From Promethearchaeota archaeon (lineage in GTDB: Archaea; Asgardarchaeota; Lokiarchaeia; Sigynarchaeales; SOKP01), in the NCBI GenBank assembly GCA_004524515.1, contig SDNV01000033.1, positions 1 to 23,691 of the forward strand: a DNA stretch of 23,691 nt. The letters are read 5' to 3'. How positions within the stretch are numbered: the first letter of the stretch is position 1; each line of letters starts with the position of its first letter. The notes under the pieces are model-generated. The model saw only the letters and a program-made list of their open reading frames with translations. It did no database searches and was not told the origin of the DNA. Position numbers and translations under genes: made by a program. Positions 7,229-14,998 of the stretch are shown piece after piece.

Positions 7229-8350
7229 TCAGGTTATTTTTGTTCCTCTTATAAATGGTTCCATAATTGCGGCTTTAAATAAATTGATAAATTCTAGTTC
7301 TTCTGTGTAAATACCTATTATATTATCATTTCCAGTAAATAAGCTTATTAAAAACTTTGACGAATCCACATTTAATGCAAGGAATTTTTTATCCCTATAA
7401 TCTGTTAATTGACAATAATTCTTTAAATCACCAACAATCACACTTCCGCTTGGATCTTCAATCTTAGCGCTTATATTAATTCTTACCTTGGTGGGTACTT
7501 GTTTAATAATATTTATTAATTCAAATTTATGGACATCATCAATTTCTGGTAAAACTAACCTTATATTACTCTTACCTTGAGGTAATAGATCTTTAATAAT
7601 TTTAATTATTGTATCTAAATTAGAAATAATTTGGGTGCTTCCTATAGATTCTGCCCTATCTGCGTCAGCATCTTGAATGCTCTCTTGAGGAATATTCTTT
7701 AATTCTTCGATAATTTTTTGAGATTTTTCTATTTCATTTGATAAGCTGGCGACCTTATCTTCCAATTCTTTTGTTTTCTCTTCCTTTTGTTGTGATTCGG
7801 CTTCTAAATTCTGTATTATTGCTTCCAGGTCTTCCATATTTTTATCTTTCTTAACCAATTTATCAATTTGCATACTTTTACTGAGAAGATCACTACTAGA
7901 TTGTTTGAATTTCTCTCTTAGCTCAAAAATTTTTTGGTCTTTTTGTTGAGCATCTAATTCTTTCTCCTTTAATTTCTGTAATATATTATTCTTACTTTCT
8001 AATATCTCAGATTTTTCATTTAATAAATTTTCTTTATCAATAAGCAGTTCTTCAATTTTTTTTTCTTTTAGTTCTAGTTTATTTTCTAAATCTTTAATGT
8101 TTTTCTCAAAAGCTTCAATATTTTCGTTTAAAAGTTCAATATTTTTTTTATTAGCTTCGAGGTATTTGATCTCTGACTGAAGATTACGGATTTCACTATT
8201 TAATAGAGTTTCTTTGTCTTTAGAATTCTTTAACTCTGTTCTTAATTCTAAGATTATTTCATCACATTTACTTAACTCGACTAATAATTCTGATTTTTTT
8301 TGGCTTGCTCTTTGCTTTTTTTTTTCATCATTCAAATTCTTCAAAAGCAC
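7229..8350 (-). CDS. Long coiled-coil protein with PLD/TrmB-like C-terminal domain
   Basis: About 373 residues. Residues 5 to roughly 215 are an almost unbroken heptad-rich coiled coil dominated by Lys, Glu, Leu and Ile (for example KDLENKLELKEKKIEELL). A short linker at about 217-235 leads to a C-terminal alpha/beta domain of about 135 residues whose strand pattern (NIRLVLPEI, TKVRINISAKI, KFLALNVDSSKFLISL, NIIGIYTEE) resembles the degenerate phospholipase-D-like sensor fold at the end of TrmB-type proteins; the HKD motif is absent, so it would bind rather than cut. No DNA-binding domain or membrane segment is seen. The start is uncertain: GTG at 8350, or a TTG six bases inside that is preceded by GAGGTG. 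Function unknown; scaffold or sensor are the options. Confidence 0.7.
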   Translation of the reverse strand: MLLKNLNDEKKKQRASQKKSELLVELSKCDEIILELRTELKNSKDKETLLNSEIRNLQSEIKYLEANKKNIELLNENIEAFEKNIKDLENKLELKEKKIEELLIDKENLLNEKSEILESKNNILQKLKEKELDAQQKDQKIFELREKFKQSSSDLLSKSMQIDKLVKKDKNMEDLEAIIQNLEAESQQKEEKTKELEDKVASLSNEIEKSQKIIEELKNIPQESIQDADADRAESIGSTQIISNLDTIIKIIKDLLPQGKSNIRLVLPEIDDVHKFELINIIKQVPTKVRINISAKIEDPSGSVIVGDLKNYCQLTDYRDKKFLALNVDSSKFLISLFTGNDNIIGIYTEELEFINLFKAAIMEPFIRGTKIT

Positions 8351-8536
8351 CTCTCATTTTTTAATCTCTTGTAATCATAGGATTATAATGATAATTTTAA
8401 TTTATAATAATTTCTTTTTAAATATTTAATTTTTATCTTTAATTCTTTAATTTTTTGTTCTACACATTAACTATATTAAATCTATATATATAATCGTAAA
8501 CTTCTATTTAAAATATAATAAAATTTAAACATATTA

Positions 8537-8546
8537 TTAAATATAA
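8537..8546 (+). promoter_or_regulatory. Candidate TATA box of tRNA-Arg
   Basis: TTAAATATAA lies about 38 bases before the mature tRNA 5' end, the usual archaeal distance allowing a short 5' leader. The 8351-8579 spacer is otherwise featureless and nearly pure A/T. Confidence 0.3.
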
Positions 8547-8599
8547 TAAAACATCAAAAACTTAATTTTTTAAAATCAAGGACCTATAGCCTAGCCTGG

Positions 8600-8628
8600 A
8601 GATTTTTATTTAAATAAAAATCGAGAAT
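8600..8628 (+). other. tRNA-Arg intron 1 (D-loop, after G18-G19)
   Basis: A 29-base intron whose core, 8601-8622, is a perfect inverted repeat (GATTTTTATTT and its complement) giving a strong hairpin. Three-base bulges GG|A (8598-8600) and AT|A (8627-8629) lie on opposite strands, separated by four positions (GCCT against GAGA). Only two of these four can pair, so the bulge-helix-bulge is relaxed. The cuts still give a canonical D-loop. Confidence 0.72.
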
Positions 8629-8669
8629 ATAGGGCGTCGGACTTCTAATCCGAAAGTCGCAGGTTCGAA

Positions 8670-8697
8670 ATGCGGCGGGATAACCCGAGCATGAAAA
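8670..8697 (+). other. tRNA-Arg intron 2 (T-loop, position 59/60)
   Basis: A 28-base GC-rich intron with a good bulge-helix-bulge. The outer helix is the T stem GCAGG/CCTGC, then a 3-base bulge AA|T (8696-8698), a central 4-bp helix TTCG/TGAA (8664-8667 with 8692-8695, one G-U), a 3-base bulge AA|A (8668-8670), and an inner helix TGC/GCA topped by a CGGG/CCCG hairpin. Cleavage after the second base of each bulge restores TTCGAAT exactly. Confidence 0.88.
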
Positions 8698-8904
8698 TCC
8701 TGCTAGGTCCGCTATTTTTCATATTGATGAGATGATTCTCATTATTTGTCGGCGGGAATGCGTTAGATTATCCTGATAAATTAATAAATCATTAATACAT
8801 CTCTTTTAATAAATTTATTTCATTAATGAAAGTTAGGAACCTTTATTTTTTTTGAAAAATTCTAAATTGACTTGCCAATTATTAACGAAAGCTGAGATAA
8901 AATA

Positions 8905-9624
8905 GTGATAAAAAGGCGGGATTTCGTACATCAAAATATTAAATATTCATTTAATTGGAATTTAAAAAACCACAAAGAAAAATTACATCAACTAAATTCA
9001 AATAGAGAGGATTTCAAAAAATTAGGTACTTATCTTAAAAGAATCTACCAAGGCGCAATACCAAATAATCTTTTTAATGCAAGAGATATTACACGAGTCT
9101 CTCAATTTAAAGTTAAAGGGCTTGATAATGGATTTCTTAGAAGTTTTAGTAAAAAATTAATTCGTGAAGGAAAAATACTAAAATTTGATTCCGATTCTAA
9201 ATTACCCAAATTCGCCCAAAAAGTATATAAAATTTATCATAATAATCAAATAAATAGAAATCCGGGCCATGAGACTATATTAAAAAATATATTAATTAAA
9301 GATCGAGATTCTATTGCTATTGAAGTTCCAATATGGAATACTACAAACAAAAAATTCATTACTGGACATATTGATTTGATACAAATAGAAGGTGATATTA
9401 TTAAAATCATTGATTATAAACCAGAAGGGAATTTCCTCTTTTCACTTCCTCAGGTTGCGACATATGGACTTTTAATTAAAGATATAATTAATGTTGAGGA
9501 ATTATATTGTATTTCATTCAATAAAAATGTCGCATGGGAATACAATCCAGAGATATTGATGACTGATATTAAAAAATATTTAAGTTCTAAAAAGATACCA
9601 CAAATATGGGAAAATTATGTGTAA
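8905..9624 (+). CDS. PD-(D/E)XK nuclease-like protein (RecB/Cas4-like core)
   Basis: A 239-residue protein starting with GTG at 8905. The N-terminal 115 residues are basic and helical. The C-terminal half has the order of the RecB/Cas4-type PD-(D/E)XK core: HE at 122-123, a strand with Glu140, GHIDL (154-158, the metal-binding Asp), IIDYKP (168-173, the D-x-K catalytic motif) and Q183-x3-Y187. Such proteins cut DNA in repair, recombination or defence. There are no Cys residues for a Cas4-type iron-sulphur cluster, no helicase domain, and no CRISPR array or cas gene nearby, so it is a stand-alone nuclease of unknown target. It begins about 190 bases after the split tRNA-Arg and converges with a small membrane-protein gene. 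Confidence 0.7.
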   Translation: MIKRRDFVHQNIKYSFNWNLKNHKEKLHQLNSNREDFKKLGTYLKRIYQGAIPNNLFNARDITRVSQFKVKGLDNGFLRSFSKKLIREGKILKFDSDSKLPKFAQKVYKIYHNNQINRNPGHETILKNILIKDRDSIAIEVPIWNTTNKKFITGHIDLIQIEGDIIKIIDYKPEGNFLFSLPQVATYGLLIKDIINVEELYCISFNKNVAWEYNPEILMTDIKKYLSSKKIPQIWENYV

Positions 9625-9639
9625 ATTATGAAATGCTTA

Positions 9640-9903
9640 TTATTTTTTCTTTCCCTTTTCAGAAATAGGTTCAGCTTCTTCTTCTTTTTTAAGATAACTC
9701 TTGAATATAAGATATATTAAGCTCATAGCAATTATTTCAATTAAGATTCCAACTCCGGCGATTATTGAACCATTATAATCAAGGTGTCTGAGTAATAAAG
9801 CAAAAAGTAAACCAGAAAAAGACAATATGAATAAAATAAAGGCTTTAATTAGCTGAGAAATAGAATCTATTAGATATTGGATAAAATCTCTAATCTTTGA
9901 CAT
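9640..9903 (-). CDS. Small two-helix membrane protein
   Basis: An 87-residue protein with two hydrophobic helices at about residues 17-38 (IKAFILFILSFSGLLFALLL) and 48-68 (IIAGVGILIEIIAMSLIYLIF), joined by a short polar loop, and a charged Lys/Glu-rich C-terminal tail. The positive tail suggests it faces the cytoplasm, with both termini inside. No known family recognised. An AAAGGT element about 11 bases before the ATG may be a weak ribosome binding site. It stands alone between a convergent nuclease gene and the helical-protein operon. Confidence 0.6.
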   Translation of the reverse strand: MSKIRDFIQYLIDSISQLIKAFILFILSFSGLLFALLLRHLDYNGSIIAGVGILIEIIAMSLIYLIFKSYLKKEEEAEPISEKGKKK

Positions 9904-10086
9904 TTTTAATAAGACCTTTAATACGAATTGCTCTAAATTTTAAATAAATTAAATGAAGATAATTTTAATATTTTTAGTATTTTTCCAAGTAATTACCCCT
10001 TATTTCAAAAAAATCGAAATTATTAAACTAAAATTAGTAATTAATCAGATATATAATCGATCTGTTTTTATTTATAGTCTATTTTT

Positions 10087-12477
10087 CTATTTTCGGTTTG
10101 ATTTGAACTTTGTATAAAGCGCCTTATCCAAAATTTTTCCGATTTTTAATGCTATTTGTTTCGCAATTTGAAATCTTTCCCCTTCAAGCATGTTATTAAT
10201 TTCTTCTTGAGAAGGTACATGCTTTAATCTCTTCTCCAATTCCTGGTTTGTTATATCTATTACTAGATTCTTTATCACTTCAGCATCAGGTAAATTTATA
10301 GTAGAAAAACCTCGAATCTTTTCCATTGAAAACTGGAAATATTCACAAAATAAATCAATAACGTTACCTTCTAACTCGCTATGTAGCTTAATATTATCTG
10401 TTGCTGTTTTTATATCTTTTTCTTGCCAATATAACTGATTTGGATTAATACCAGGACTATTAATCCTCATTAAAGACGAAGTTACTCTTCTTTCTATCCA
10501 ATTAAGGGTGCTAATCTCTTGTTTTTCACGAATTTTTTGCTTCTCTTCGCTCTTAGATTTCTCTTTTTCTTCAAGTATTTGCTCAACTTTTAATTTCCGT
10601 AAATCTTCATAAGCTTCGAATCTCTTAACTAAATCGTAGGCAATACAATACGAGATGGGCGATATTATATCCTCCTTTAATTTTAAAGGTTTTATATCTT
10701 CATAAAGCGGACTTATATTGTTTTTTAATTCCAAAATTCCTTCATTTAGAGATAAATCCGTAAACCTTGATAAAATAAAACCGTTCACAAGAAAAGGTTG
10801 ATTATCAGCATTAAAAACAATTACTAGCTCTTTTTGTCTTTCTAATAATCGATTTATAACCAATTCTTCTAATTTAATTCTAACCCATTCTTCTGAATCT
10901 GTGGTTCCCCTAATCTTTTTTAGAGCCACAAGAAAAAGGGCTTTATCATTTGTTATTTTTAGGTAGAGTTCAACAATTCTACTTATTTGTCTTATAATTT
11001 TTGAAAAGAGATAATAAAAGATATCTTTAGCTAGATTATTTAAAATATCATCAAAGTTCAAAAGTAATAATAACTGGGAGTAGCTATTTAATTGTAAACC
11101 CTCCATAAAAATTTTATCTATAACCTCTTTTTTTTTTACAAAATCTCTTAAATTTCCTAATTTTATTCCTACTTTTTCTTCTAAAATCTGCCAAATCTCT
11201 CTAAGATTATCATCTTCTAAAAATAAAACATCGGATAAATTAAATTCAGAGATGTCATCACATTTTTTTAAGAAATTTTCCAAAATTGCATAATCTAACT
11301 CACATAATGCTTTCTTGGCTAAAATTAATAAATTTTTATTACTCGTATTTAATGTCATTATATCAAATTTGTCGATATTATATCTAATCAGGTTTTTTTG
11401 TATACTTTGTGCTAAATCCTCATTCACATTAATCAAATGTAAAATATTATAAATTCCATATTTATGTAAAAAATAAATTATTTCATCAAAGCTAGATTCA
11501 TTTAAACACTGTAAAAAGTAAATAAAATCATTTGGATTAGTATTTAACTTCTGAATTAACTCTGTTTTTAAAAGTTCCAATCCTTCCTTTTCAAATTGAT
11601 CAAAATTTATTTTCTTATTCAAATTATGGCTAATTTTTTCCATTAATTTGGTTTTTATATTATTAGTCTCTAAAAAAATATGTAAAGCGGGGATTGATAT
11701 TGGAAATTGATTGAATTTGTATTCCATGATTTTACGCTTAATCATTCTTACAGACATATTCTGCATTTGTAATTCTTTATATGACTTAAATTCAAACTCT
11801 GATTGAATTTTGTTAATTAATCGATTTAACGTAGACAATTCTATGAATTTATCTTCCTTTTCTTCCTGTTCTAATTTTTTTTCTATTTCAACCGATAAAT
11901 CTTTAAATGCAGAACTTTCCTCCAAAATATTGATTTTTATATCATTACTTAAACCCATTAAATCTCCGATTAAGTCATAAAAATAAAAAGGGGGATATTT
12001 TAATATGATATCTAATAAATTTTGTTCAATCTGGTTATCGATTTCATCTAATTTCTGCTTTTTTTGCATATCATTTAGATTGGATATTCTACTCTCTATT
12101 AAAAATGATATTATCTGATCTTCTAAACTTACTGACCTCTTCAACATATCAATTTCCAAATCAAGTGAATCCTTTAATAATGAATCCAATTCCTCAACTA
12201 TTACCTTTTTTTCGGATATCTCCAAGTTCTTAGTTGAGTCTGTAGAAATATAACCTGCTTCCATACTATCTTTAACTCTGATTCCTAAATTATGATATAA
12301 ATGAACTGCAGAGGTAGCGATTAATAAATCCTTCAGTGTTATCTCTTCACTTACTAATTCAAAAATCTTTTCTCGATCTGCTTCTCTTTTAAAATGATTA
12401 ATTATGAGATCTACGGTTTGAAAAAATCTATACGTACTTTCTATAGCAGTTGTTTTTCTTTTTATTCCACTAATCAT
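10087..12477 (-). CDS. Large alpha-helical protein of unknown function (second of a coupled pair)
   Basis: About 796 residues, almost entirely predicted helical, rich in Leu, Ile, Lys, Glu and Asn, with no signal peptide, membrane segment, nucleotide-binding motif or Cys cluster that I can identify. A strongly charged coiled-coil stretch lies about 640-670 (EEKEKSKSEEKQKIREKQE). A short beta-like island (KELVIVFNADNQPFLVNGFIL) occurs near residue 560. I choose ATG 12475-12477 over the ATG 15 bases upstream (12492): it forms an ATGA overlap with the stop of the preceding gene and follows GGTGAAGGAA, a fit to the archaeal anti-SD. Translation is therefore coupled to the upstream 767-residue protein, implying joint function. 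Not recognised; a tether, scaffold or rod subunit is a guess from shape only. Confidence 0.75.
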   Translation of the reverse strand: MISGIKRKTTAIESTYRFFQTVDLIINHFKREADREKIFELVSEEITLKDLLIATSAVHLYHNLGIRVKDSMEAGYISTDSTKNLEISEKKVIVEELDSLLKDSLDLEIDMLKRSVSLEDQIISFLIESRISNLNDMQKKQKLDEIDNQIEQNLLDIILKYPPFYFYDLIGDLMGLSNDIKINILEESSAFKDLSVEIEKKLEQEEKEDKFIELSTLNRLINKIQSEFEFKSYKELQMQNMSVRMIKRKIMEYKFNQFPISIPALHIFLETNNIKTKLMEKISHNLNKKINFDQFEKEGLELLKTELIQKLNTNPNDFIYFLQCLNESSFDEIIYFLHKYGIYNILHLINVNEDLAQSIQKNLIRYNIDKFDIMTLNTSNKNLLILAKKALCELDYAILENFLKKCDDISEFNLSDVLFLEDDNLREIWQILEEKVGIKLGNLRDFVKKKEVIDKIFMEGLQLNSYSQLLLLLNFDDILNNLAKDIFYYLFSKIIRQISRIVELYLKITNDKALFLVALKKIRGTTDSEEWVRIKLEELVINRLLERQKELVIVFNADNQPFLVNGFILSRFTDLSLNEGILELKNNISPLYEDIKPLKLKEDIISPISYCIAYDLVKRFEAYEDLRKLKVEQILEEKEKSKSEEKQKIREKQEISTLNWIERRVTSSLMRINSPGINPNQLYWQEKDIKTATDNIKLHSELEGNVIDLFCEYFQFSMEKIRGFSTINLPDAEVIKNLVIDITNQELEKRLKHVPSQEEINNMLEGERFQIAKQIALKIGKILDKALYTKFKSNRK

Positions 12478-14777
12478 AATTCCTTCACCCATTCTCTATA
12501 TACTTCTTTAAAATTATCTGATATATCTGCTTTGAAATTATTTGCCCAAAATCTAAAATTAAACACATGGAAAAAGTCTGAGTTGAATAATTCTCTTTCC
12601 TCGTTTGTTAAGTCATGTTTTAAAATCAGAGTCAATGGTCTTGGGATTAGTTTTGAAAAATATTTTAATTCCATCTCTTTCAAATAATTATAAAATGTAT
12701 CTCCCTCATCTAATTTAAAAAAATTCATTGGAATTTGTTGTTCTAACTCAGGATTTAATGTTGTAATCTCCTTTTCAATAATAGATTTAATATATTTTGG
12801 AAATTCTGTTTTTATTTTGTTACAGAATTCATATTGTTTAAGAAATTCTATTAAGAGTAGTTTCTCCTCTTCATTTGATACTTGAGCGATGTAACCATCT
12901 AAAAATTTTAAAAAATTATCCGTTAGCTGTTCATTTCTCTCACGTTCCTCAAAATAATTGATAAAATCTTTATATATTTCCTCCAACGTCCAATTTTTTT
13001 CCTCTGTTATTCTTAAGAATTTTTTTCCATAGTCTTTGATCCAATCTAAATTATATGATTTCCATACTAAATTAATCCCTCCAACTCGTTTCTCTAAAAA
13101 TCGATGAAATCTATTAGCAAATGTAACGGGATCTGCAATTTCTTCATCAGGTTCGTCCTTCAAATAACGATTGATCGTTGAATATCTTAATAGATACCCT
13201 AAAAGGTAATTTAATTCATTTGAAAATTTTTTGAATTTATCTATATGAATTTTAATTGAACTGGGATCTCTCTCCATCAATACTTCAGCAAAGGAAACCA
13301 AATCACTTATGTTCAATTCAATAGTATCAAAAAAACCATCCAGATTTTTGGCTATAATATTCCTAAACTCTTTTATGATATTTTTCTCATTAAATTTTAG
13401 CCCTTTTTTTAATAATATTGGATTTATTTCAATTTGATTAAAAAGAAACGTATTAAATTTCTCCATAAATTTATTCCCTAAATTTCTAGCAGGTTTTTGT
13501 TCTCTATCAAAAATTAGTTTTATTTTATTAATAAAATCTGTAGTCAATGTTTTCAATCTTCGACGAGAGAAATATCTCGGTAAAGCCCTTTTAATTGTAT
13601 TTAAACTATTTTTAATTATTTCAGAAAAATAATAAATTACTGATTCTAATTCAATGGCGCGTAAATTTTCTTTTTGAATGAGGGAATTTTCTATGGATTT
13701 AATTGCTATTTTGCAGATTTTATCGAAACTTTCGTTTTCTAATTTTCCTTTTTCGACAATAAAGGTTCTATATTTCTCAGATAAATCTTCCAAATTTCCC
13801 ATTTCTCCTGTTCCAAGGAATTTCATGGAATAATCAATAAATTTATTTAAATAGCTTTCCATATCTCCCAAAATTTTATGGACTTCATTTATTAACCATT
13901 CTGCAGTTTGTGGATTTTTAATATTTTTTAATTTCTCTTCAATATCTTCGATTAAAAATGAAATCAACTCATCTTGAGATTCGTCTATAGTTCCTGTATT
14001 AGCTAAATTGATAAGATTAGTTCCAAGCTTTAAGGTATTTTCAATTACAAAATTAGCGCTGGGTTCTGAAATAGAGAATTTTAAATGGTCAATAGCAGAC
14101 TGCTTTTCAAAAGGAGTACGTAATCTATCAAATTTAGGATTTATAACTTTGATCTCATAAGGTCGTTTATTCCATAATATTTCAAATTTAGATTTTAGCG
14201 ACGCAAAGGTATCTAGCATTTCCTGTTCTGTTGGAAGTGATACACTCAACCCAACAAGTTTTTTATTCCATTTATCTTCTAATAAATTGCCAAAAAGTTT
14301 TTTGCTAAACCTTGAAGCAAATTTATTAAAAACTTGTTCTTTTTCTTCTTTTATCAGATCAGGGCGATTTGTAAATTCCTCTACTTCGTAAAATAATTCA
14401 CTAATTTTATTAATATCCTCTCTAGATTTATGAATATTTAAAAATCCCGTCTCGGGCTTTAGAGCAAGAAGCAAACTTTCACAATCCTTAAATTGTCCAG
14501 GAATTAAGAGCATGGATTTAGGATAGATGTTAATTTGGGCACTTTCATCAATATTATAAAGTTCAAATTCAATGGAAAAAACTTCTGAACCTGTATAATC
14601 TCTTAGCATTGCATTATACATTCGTAAAAACTTTATAACTGATAACGAAAGCTCTTTTACCTTTTCCTTTGTCAATTTCCCTGGTCCTATTACATCTCCC
14701 ACCACAATATCATTTGGAGAGGAATACCCAAATATTAAAGAAAATTGATAATTTATTGATTCCCTTGTGGTTATCAT
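12474..14777 (-). CDS. Large protein, mostly alpha-helical, unknown function (first of a coupled pair)
   Basis: About 767 residues from ATG 14775-14777; a TTG six bases upstream (14783) is an alternative. The first 110 residues look alpha/beta, with strands such as FSIEFELYNI and INIYPKSMLLIPG, and might form a small folded head. The rest is long helices without recognisable catalytic motifs, including a basic patch RYFSRRRLK near residue 405 and many Phe/Tyr-rich helical turns. No signal peptide or membrane helix, so it is cytosolic. It precedes the 796-residue helical gene with a 4-base ATGA overlap, and nothing else is in the operon. The size, shape and coupling recall two-subunit scaffolds or tethering complexes, but no homology is claimed. 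Unrecognised. Confidence 0.75.
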   Translation of the reverse strand: MITTRESINYQFSLIFGYSSPNDIVVGDVIGPGKLTKEKVKELSLSVIKFLRMYNAMLRDYTGSEVFSIEFELYNIDESAQINIYPKSMLLIPGQFKDCESLLLALKPETGFLNIHKSREDINKISELFYEVEEFTNRPDLIKEEKEQVFNKFASRFSKKLFGNLLEDKWNKKLVGLSVSLPTEQEMLDTFASLKSKFEILWNKRPYEIKVINPKFDRLRTPFEKQSAIDHLKFSISEPSANFVIENTLKLGTNLINLANTGTIDESQDELISFLIEDIEEKLKNIKNPQTAEWLINEVHKILGDMESYLNKFIDYSMKFLGTGEMGNLEDLSEKYRTFIVEKGKLENESFDKICKIAIKSIENSLIQKENLRAIELESVIYYFSEIIKNSLNTIKRALPRYFSRRRLKTLTTDFINKIKLIFDREQKPARNLGNKFMEKFNTFLFNQIEINPILLKKGLKFNEKNIIKEFRNIIAKNLDGFFDTIELNISDLVSFAEVLMERDPSSIKIHIDKFKKFSNELNYLLGYLLRYSTINRYLKDEPDEEIADPVTFANRFHRFLEKRVGGINLVWKSYNLDWIKDYGKKFLRITEEKNWTLEEIYKDFINYFEERERNEQLTDNFLKFLDGYIAQVSNEEEKLLLIEFLKQYEFCNKIKTEFPKYIKSIIEKEITTLNPELEQQIPMNFFKLDEGDTFYNYLKEMELKYFSKLIPRPLTLILKHDLTNEERELFNSDFFHVFNFRFWANNFKADISDNFKEVYREWVKEL

Positions 14778-14998
14778 TCTCAAATCAATTTATTCATTTT
14801 AATTTATCATAAAGTTACGTTAATTCTCAGAATATCTTCAAATAACTACTATAAAGAAAATGGATTTGTATTTTAAACCTTTGTAAGTTTTAATTCTAAT
14901 TTAAATTTGCGTAAATTTTAAGTCATGGTTGAGTTTAAAGTTCAGGTATCAAATTAAATTTTTTAATTTAAGGTTTAAAAAAAAACACAATTGAAAAT

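Larger units (their letters stand above)
8580..8711 (+). tRNA. tRNA-Arg (anticodon UCU) with two introns, in D-loop and T-loop
   Basis: Exons 8580-8599, 8629-8669 and 8698-8711 join to a 75-base cloverleaf with no mismatch in the acceptor, anticodon or T stems: acceptor GGACCTA/TAGGTCC, D stem GCCT/GGGC (one G-U), anticodon stem TCGGA/TCCGA with loop CTTCTAA (anticodon TCT), T arm GCAGG-TTCGAAT-CCTGC, discriminator G. The anticodon loop has no intron. Without removing both insertions the D-loop would be 29 bases too long and the T-loop 28 bases too long, so both must be spliced. No CCA is encoded, and a T5 tract at 8715-8719 can terminate transcription. The exon boundaries of the first intron could slide by one base. 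Confidence 0.93.

Noticed and set aside
8601..8622. Perfect 22-base palindrome as an operator or terminator hairpin
   Set aside because: It lies inside the tRNA-Arg D-loop and is best explained as the stem of an intron.
8905..9624. Cas4 of a CRISPR system
   Set aside because: The core motifs match RecB/Cas4-like nucleases, but the iron-sulphur Cys residues, other cas genes and any repeat array are absent.
9953..10117. 54-codon plus-strand open frame in the spacer before the helical pair
   Set aside because: Phe/Ile-rich product expected from AT-rich noncoding DNA, and it runs into the 3' end of the 10087-12477 gene on the other strand.
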